Source: Paracamarosporium sp. OC-R06-R3
Taxonomy: Eukaryota > Ascomycota > Dothideomycetes > Pleosporales > Didymosphaeriaceae
Assembly: GCA_019828545.1 (NCBI GenBank)
Contig: JACVRA010000113.1
Coordinates: forward strand, 1 to 64,000
Direction of reading: 5' to 3'
DNA length: 64,000 nucleotides
In this document: piece by piece, positions 59,101 through 64,000 of the stretch
How the letters are laid out: each line of letters opens with the position of its first letter
How positions within the stretch are numbered: the stretch's first letter is position 1
The notes under the pieces: generated by a model
The model's database searches: none
What the model was told of the DNA's origin: nothing
What the model saw: the letters and a program-made list of their open reading frames with translations, nothing else
Translations under genes and position numbers: made by a program

Positions 59101-59871
59101 GGTCGAGGGTTGTTGCGGTTGGATGTTTGCAGTGCCGTAGAACTCGGCAGCCGCGCCCGTTCCGGTATCCGCGACCGGATTGGCGTGGGCAGAGGCGGTT
59201 GCCAGGTGAAGTTGGTCCTGGGGTATTATGACCGAAGGGCGCTCTATGCGCACGCCGGGCTGGTGCTGGACCGACTGGCCCTGGTCGCCGTAGTACTCTG
59301 CGGCCTCTCCAAACGAGGCCGTGTGCACGGGGCCCGGGGGCATGAAGGGCGGCGCAAACTGATGCGGGTCCTGTCCGGGGAACTGATCAGGGACATGCGA
59401 CGACAAGGTGCCGGCGGGCAGGCCTCCCGACATGACAGGCGGCGCGTCCACGGCGCGAGTGTCGTGGCGCGGGGCCTCGACGAGCTCCTGCACGCGCGAA
59501 CCGCCAGCCTCGGAGCGGCTCTTCTTCTTCTTCTTGCGTTCCTTGTCGCCGCGGTCCCTGCTTCCGTCTCTGCGCGAATATGTCGAGCGCTCGTCGTCGT
59601 CGCGGCGGCGTCTGCGCGGGTCGTCGCGCGGGTCGTCGTATAGGTCGGCGTTGGACCTCATGTCGTCGCCGTCGCGGTCGTCCCTGGCCGTCGCAAAGGT
59701 CGCATGGCTCGACGCAGGGCTGTCGGGGGCTCGTGAGCGCGCAGACGGCCGCCGTGTTGAAGACGACGAGACAACAGACTCGGAGGGTTTGGATCGACGC
59801 GTCGCGGTCGAGTCGCTCCGCTTGCGCTTGTCGTCGCCGCCATCGCTCTTGCTCTTGGAGCGGATCCACAT
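30569..59871 (-). CDS. lah: Giant leashin-like Woronin body tether protein
   Basis: The model is complement(30569..32176, 32233..52164, 52238..59871 with the last exon base at 52237), about 9,724 residues from three exons, all joined in phase 0 (donors GTATAG and GTAAGT, acceptors TATAG and TGCAG). N-terminal part: basic/SR-rich, PPKPPRP motifs, a conserved block FADWWKNLDDVRKMEEYTEY with CKDC, Gly/Ala hydrophobic segments, and a long charged coiled coil (near 55830-56530). Middle: about 50 lysine-rich motifs of SKKDKKKAKKAK type separated by acidic, Pro-rich linkers. C-terminus (exon 3): coiled coil (about 180 residues) then a globular domain. Leashin tethers Woronin bodies to the cortex or septum so they can plug septal pores; this assignment rests on overall architecture. 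Such genes are also annotated as 'involucrin repeat protein'. The 52165-52236 intron has a weaker donor; two separate genes are the alternative. Confidence 0.75.
33985..50740 (-). repeat. lah: About fifty degenerate lysine-rich protein repeats
   Basis: Along this stretch a core of (P/L)SKK(D/E/A)KKK(A/G)KK(A/G)K occurs about fifty times, every 60-180 residues. Cores are mostly followed by SxxEPxTP-like linkers and acidic segments rich in Glu, Pro, Val and Thr. On the plus strand each core shows as CTTCTT-rich blocks. Units are too diverged to be recent tandem copies. Five or so more cores lie in exon 1 (about 53280-54830). Confidence 0.85.
54285..54690. repeat. lah: 99-bp tandem repeat, four copies, in the giant gene
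   Basis: Four near-identical 33-residue units are encoded in tandem, each with AAPSTSSSWSTP, then SESASDVTVIPAR and GSVVS. Copies differ at a few codons only, so this array is younger than the lysine-rich repeats around it. Confidence 0.85.
56225..56352. repeat. lah: 39-bp tandem repeat within the coiled coil of the giant gene
   Basis: Three copies of a 13-residue unit (AERREAEHRREQE) lie in tandem with almost no base changes, followed by a partial copy (AKDRREQEER). They extend a long Arg/Glu-rich coiled-coil region. Confidence 0.85.
57785..57990. repeat. lah: SR-coding and DRK-coding microsatellites
   Basis: GAGCGA-type units at about 57790-57815 code for an SRSRSRSRS run, and GGTCTTTGC repeated three times at about 57959-57986 codes for DRKDRKDRK. 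Both are in frame in exon 1 of the giant gene. Confidence 0.7.
58626..58672. repeat. lah: 6-bp microsatellite coding for His-Ser repeats
   Basis: GTGGGA/GTGAGA units repeat on the plus strand and code on the minus strand for HSHSHSHSHS. The array lies just before the conserved FADWWKNLDD block of the giant protein. Confidence 0.7.
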
Positions 59872-60723
59872 TGTGCCGTGGTCAAACGGGGCACTGCCAG
59901 CTGTCTATGCGCTGCGTGCTGTGCAAATATTAGGCTCGTCGTTGGGTTCGACGTGGGATGCTGGGGTATCAACGGATGCGCGAGAGTCGTCACGTCGTCA
60001 TGTCGTTATGGTATAGTACACACAAGGAAACAGAGGCCACACAAGATGCACGCAGGCAGGGCTGCCTCCCTGGGTTCGATTATGCGCGACCGACAGCTGA
60101 GTTGTTGTTCAGTGGCGAGCCGAGCTGGAGGGTTGGCCGGCCTACCCCCTGCCACTGATCCGCAGGCTTGCGGGTGGGGGGCTGGGCCAATGAGGACATG
60201 CCCGCAGTGGATACAAGCACATGAACGGGGACTTGTCAGGCGCCGTGCGATGCTTCGTCGCCGGTCCATTGCCCGTACGCGCCTCATCGCAGCAGAGAGG
60301 AACGCGGTAGCTCGACTCGATGCACCGGGACCCGCTAGCTTCCATCATGGTTCCATTCCACGCCTGGAGCTTGTTCCAACGGCACTGCGACCTGCCCACT
60401 CTGCACATCACTCAAACTGTGCGAAGCACGTCAGGAATCATCAGGCGCAGCCTTTGTGCAACGTGCGCCAGCTCATCATTCTGTTCAGGGTACATGCCGG
60501 CTGCGCGTGCGCCGTGCTCACTAGTAGACTATCTAGTAGACTATCATGCCCAAAATCCACCTTTCCGGGGACAATGCTTTGAAGAGACAATTTCCCAGCC
60601 CAAACTCCGCGCTGTTATCTGGCAAAATCCTCCGTAACCGTGACGCCCTATATGATCCAGAATGCATTGGTGCTCAGCCCGTCTGCCCAACATCGTTATA
60701 TTTCTTCACCCACTGCTCCTGGC
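59872..60723. other. Promoter region of the giant gene / 3' flank of RNA15
   Basis: About 850 bases lie upstream of the giant gene ATG and downstream of the RNA15 stop. A 13-base unit (CTAGTAGACTATC) is repeated directly at about 60520-60545. Frames on both strands are open, but none has family features. Confidence 0.4.
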
Positions 60724-61715
60724 CTATACTCGTCCAGCCAACGCTGCGAATTGCTGCCTCACCTGCATGATCTGTGCGCGCGACGCCGGGTCTAACGAAT
60801 CAATCTGCGCCTGGGTCAGTGCCATGACTTGTTGGTACGCGACCAGTTGTTCAGGAGACATGGCCTGCTGCGGTGGCTGAGGCGGCTGCCCATACGGCTG
60901 CTGCACAACTTGCGGTGGCGTGGGAACAGGCTGTGGAGCATATCCGGGGTAGCTTTGCGGTGGCCGAGCAGGCTGCGGGGCAGGCTGCTGTGCTTGCGGC
61001 GGAGGAGCTGCTGCCGCCGAAGGAGTCGGATCGATGAGCGAGCCGAGAACATTTGTATCGACGAGATTCAATAGCAAAAGTGCTTGGAATATCGCGTATG
61101 CGAGCTGTGGAGCTTGCCTGAACACCTCCGTGGCCTTTGCGGGTTCCGTCATGACGAGACCCTTCATCTGCGAGATGATGTCGAGGAGCTGCGGCGGGGG
61201 CAAAGTGTTGAGGGTGAGGGAGATGGAATCGGGACACGAGAGGTTTGGCTGGAGCTCGGCGCCAGGTGGGAGAGGCGGGAGCGCGGAGGACTGCGGTGCT
61301 GCTGCTGCGACGTCTGGCTGGCCATTGACTGGTGCCGGGTTGTTCGCGGGCGCGTTGTCGCCTGCGCCATTGTCGTTGGACCAATCCACCCGTAGTTTCC
61401 TCCCCATCAATTCGTAGTCATTAAGATTGCGGACAGCGGAGGCTGCTGAATCGCCGTCTGCGAATTCTGCGAAGCCGAAACCCTTCGGTCGGCCGGTTTC
61501 CTTGTCGTAGACGAGCCGAAAGTTGAGGACCTGGCCTACGCGACTCAAAGTCTCTACGATGATTTCCTCGTTGCCGCCTAGAAAAGGTCAACATTGCGCA
61601 CGAAGGCAAGCTAAGTTCAGGACGCAAACGACCGAAATGCGCCGTTGCGCGTCCACTTACCATAGGGGATGTTGCCGATGAACACGACGCGACCAGCCTT
61701 GTCGTTTGGTGGCAT
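60724..61715 (-). CDS. RNA15: mRNA cleavage factor subunit Rna15/CstF64
   Basis: The model is complement(60724..61577, 61661..61715), 302 residues. A 55-base first exon (MPPNDKAGRVVFIGNIPYG) is joined to exon 2 by an 83-nt intron with GTAAGT donor. The RRM (about 8-85) has RNP2 VVFIGNI and RNP1 KGFGFAEF, and RVDWSNDN at its end. A hinge region (about 120-190) contains DIISQMKGLVMTEPAKATEV, which in the family binds Rna14/CstF77. A Pro/Gln/Ala-rich linker precedes the C-terminal helical domain MSPEQLVAYQQVMALTQAQI. The protein binds U/GU-rich RNA downstream of polyadenylation sites and works in cleavage factor IA in the nucleus. All three parts are present, and length is between yeast Rna15 (296) and larger animal CstF64. 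Confidence 0.93.
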
Positions 61716-62042
61716 AGCAGCGGTTGTGTTTTGTGAAGGTCGGGTCTAGTTCTGCGAGGTCAAGACTGGCATGCGATCGAGCTGGAGCGGCGGATTGCAC
61801 GGGAGCTCGGGCCAGATCCTCGACGCTAGCCATTTGCGTTTTAGCTCGGGGTTATGCGCGATGTGAAAGAACTCGAGCGTTAGTAGATCAAGTTGACGCC
61901 ACTAACATCGAGCCAAAACTCAAAGGCCAAGTTCACGCGTGCATGCAGGATGCAGTCTCGAGAGTCGCTTTATGAATCAAGTGTATCTGGCCATCCGATA
62001 TCTAGGATCTATTCATGCAGCTTCCTCCCAACTATCGCAAAT
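61716..62042. other. Intergenic region between RNA15 and the amine oxidase
   Basis: These 327 bases hold the RNA15 promoter and the 3' flank of the amine oxidase gene, both on the minus strand. No further feature is seen. Confidence 0.4.
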
Positions 62043-64000
62043 TCACAATTTTGGCCCGCAGCATACACCTCCCTGCCCAACGGTCGCTTCTACTGTCGGC
62101 TGGTGGTGCTGCTCACTCACCAAGGTACTCTTGTTAAAGCTCTGCTCACTCGGTGGCACATCCAGTGCAGGGTTTCTCTCAAAAAAGTTGACTGGCTTCA
62201 TGTGGATCTTTAGGATCTCGCATGGCATTACAGGGAAGTCCTTTTCAAAAAATTAGTCCTGCTTCCCAGTAAGAGCTGCAAGGCTTACCTCGATTCTTGG
62301 CACGTGGTTTATGCCAGCCTGTATGTACAGGACAAAGTCGTCGTCTTTTACGTTCTCTTTGCGGTCTGCCCATGACCTTACACCAGTGCCTCCCCGCGAT
62401 TGATTCGTATACCTGCCACCAGCATAGAGTTCGCCGTCACGGTACTTCACAACGTAGATGTTGTGATCAGAGAATTCTGCGCGCTTGTAGTTGAAGCTAT
62501 CCTTGTCTGACAAGATCTTCTGGAACGGCGGTGCTTGGATCTTGTACGCTACAGGTTTGCCATTGACGGGGTTACGTTTATTCACGTTTTGAATCTTGAA
62601 TGTCCGGTTGTTGTCGTAATCGATATCGTAGCCACCTGATTGCTCAACGACCGTCTCTTTCACATAGTAACCTGTACCGTGAGGATTGAACTCGGACCTC
62701 GGCATAGCGAAGGCTTCATCATAGACCAGCCGGTTCTTCTGTCCCTCTAGGAACGGATCCACTCTCAGTGAAAAGATGTGTTGATGGTGGACAGCAAGAA
62801 CACCGGGATGAACAACAGTACCGAATTGTACGTCTACGCCTTCATCGATCGGCTGTGTGCTCAGTATACCAGTTGCGCGAATTTCATAGTCGACTTCTCC
62901 GGCTTGATTGAATATGAAAGCCAGGATATACTCATAGTTTGATACGGTGATGATTGACTGTAGCACTAATTCCCGCGAACGAGCTACGGCTGCTCGACCA
63001 GTGCGGTAGTTGGTGTGCTTCCAACCGATGCCAGCATCTTGCTCATGGATGCAGACGCAATTCTCCATCGGAATCACGCCGCCTTTGTCGTCAGAGAGTA
63101 CAGCGTTGAGGTAGTATATGGATCCTAAGCAGTCACATCCCAGTTTTAAGTTGTTAGCCATCAGGCCTGCTCCAGCATCTCCCAGGTCAAATGCCGATTT
63201 CTTGTGAAACGGATGTCGAGGGTCCGCGTATGGAATATTCACTAAGTGCAGGAGTACAACGTCAGCTCCAGTACACATCTACATCATACTCGGGAGGCAC
63301 GTACTATCGCTCAAGCTCATTCGATAAAACAAGCTGCGGTTATCGTACCGCACATCGTACAGAACCATGCCTTCGCGTTGGTTGAATCCGACTCTGAATT
63401 TCCACTTTTGCCATTGCAGGACATTGGATGTGCCTTCTGGAATGACAGAGAAACTAGCACCTTCTGGTTGGATCACGTTCAGTGGTTTCAAATCTGTCCT
63501 CAGGTTCTGGTGCTCCGGGATGTACTCGTTCGCTGGGTGAATCGGCCATTTCCCTAAAGGCTTGATCGTGTTATCAGGACCAGTTGGCAAGGTGTCAATG
63601 CGGATGACTTTCATGTTCTCCGTAGTAATGACCGGACTGATTGGTAGTGGTAGCGCATAATGATTGGAATCGGCCTCTGATGGATTGAGTGGGTCCCGCA
63701 TGTACAAGAAACACTGATACAGTCGCTCTTCATCATTGACACCGTCGGAACCTGTAATCATCAGCCTGCTGGGCAGTATATAGTGAGTAAGGAAAATATC
63801 CGAATGCCTCCTCGCACGCTCATGACTCCAGATGTTAGCTCCAAATTAATTTCATAGAGCCCATCTATGCCCCGAACGGCGCAGTACCAGGTTAGAACCT
63901 GGGTAACACAGCGAAAGTCTAGTCGAAGGGATACCTGTCATCCATGGTGGTTTACATAGAGAGCAACGTACCGTAAATCCAGGGGTCGCTGATTATTACT
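62043..64000 (-). CDS. Copper amine oxidase, 5' end outside the window
   Basis: Clear exons are complement(62043..62240, 62289..63241, 63305..about 63772), with part of another exon near 63970-64000 (VIISDPWIYG). The exact junction between the last two is unsure. The catalytic domain is well marked: QPEGASFSV and WKFRVGFNQREGMVLYDVRY, DMNIPYADPRHPFHKKSAFD with the catalytic-base Asp, TVSNYEYILAF where the first Tyr is the TPQ cofactor precursor, copper ligands in HHQHIF and INHVPRIEDFPVMP. The C-terminus has MKPVNFFERNPALDVPP. Family enzymes oxidise primary amines to aldehydes, releasing ammonia and hydrogen peroxide; in fungi they serve nitrogen use or, in toxin clusters, specific steps. Intact in the visible part; whether cytosolic, peroxisomal or secreted cannot be seen without the N-terminus. 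Confidence 0.92.

Noticed and set aside
1..64000. tRNA genes, CRISPR arrays, insertion sequences and intact transposons
   Set aside because: I looked for tRNA B-box-like sequences, regular repeat-spacer arrays and transposase motifs and found none that I could support; the tandem repeats present are coding minisatellites or simple-sequence tracts.

Overview
The window is nuclear DNA of a filamentous ascomycete (Pezizomycotina; Dothideomycetes is my guess, not shown). The signs are short spliceosomal introns (mostly 46-90 nt, with CTAAC/CTGAC-like branch sites), a HET-domain gene, and a giant gene that looks like leashin, the Woronin-body tether found only in Pezizomycotina. All CDS coordinates come from reading splice sites by eye and checking phase. 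No search was run.

Layout from left to right: a GH43 secreted glycosidase (-), the mitochondrial Fe-S scaffold ISU1 (-), the deubiquitinase UBP14 (-) and the nucleolar protein POL5 (-). A 2.8 kb GC-rich divergent intergenic region then leads to the mitotic phosphatase CDC25 (+). From 16.5 to 20.9 kb there is a gene-poor, lower-GC stretch with two doubtful ORFs. It is followed by an SRPK-like kinase (-) whose C-terminal tail is a translated minisatellite, and by the divergent GINS subunit SLD5 (+). Next come a HET-domain protein (-) and a membrane-anchored SDR (+). Almost half of the window (30.6-59.9 kb, -) is one giant leashin-like gene predicted to encode about 9,724 residues from three exons. 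The right end has the cleavage factor subunit RNA15/CstF64 (-) and the 3' part of a copper amine oxidase (-).

The genes do not form a pathway. Most are housekeeping genes (replication, cell cycle, rRNA synthesis, ubiquitin recycling, Fe-S assembly, mRNA 3' processing) mixed with accessory genes (GH43, HET, orphan ORFs, the repeat-tailed kinase).

The main points of interest are: (1) the giant leashin-like ORF, with about 55 lysine-rich repeats and internally duplicated cassettes; (2) a probable U2-type AT-AC intron in ISU1, which restores the conserved YHEKVLDHY sequence exactly; (3) a GC-AG intron in SLD5; (4) the kinase with a heptad minisatellite tail; and (5) a CDC25 leader carrying short uORFs.
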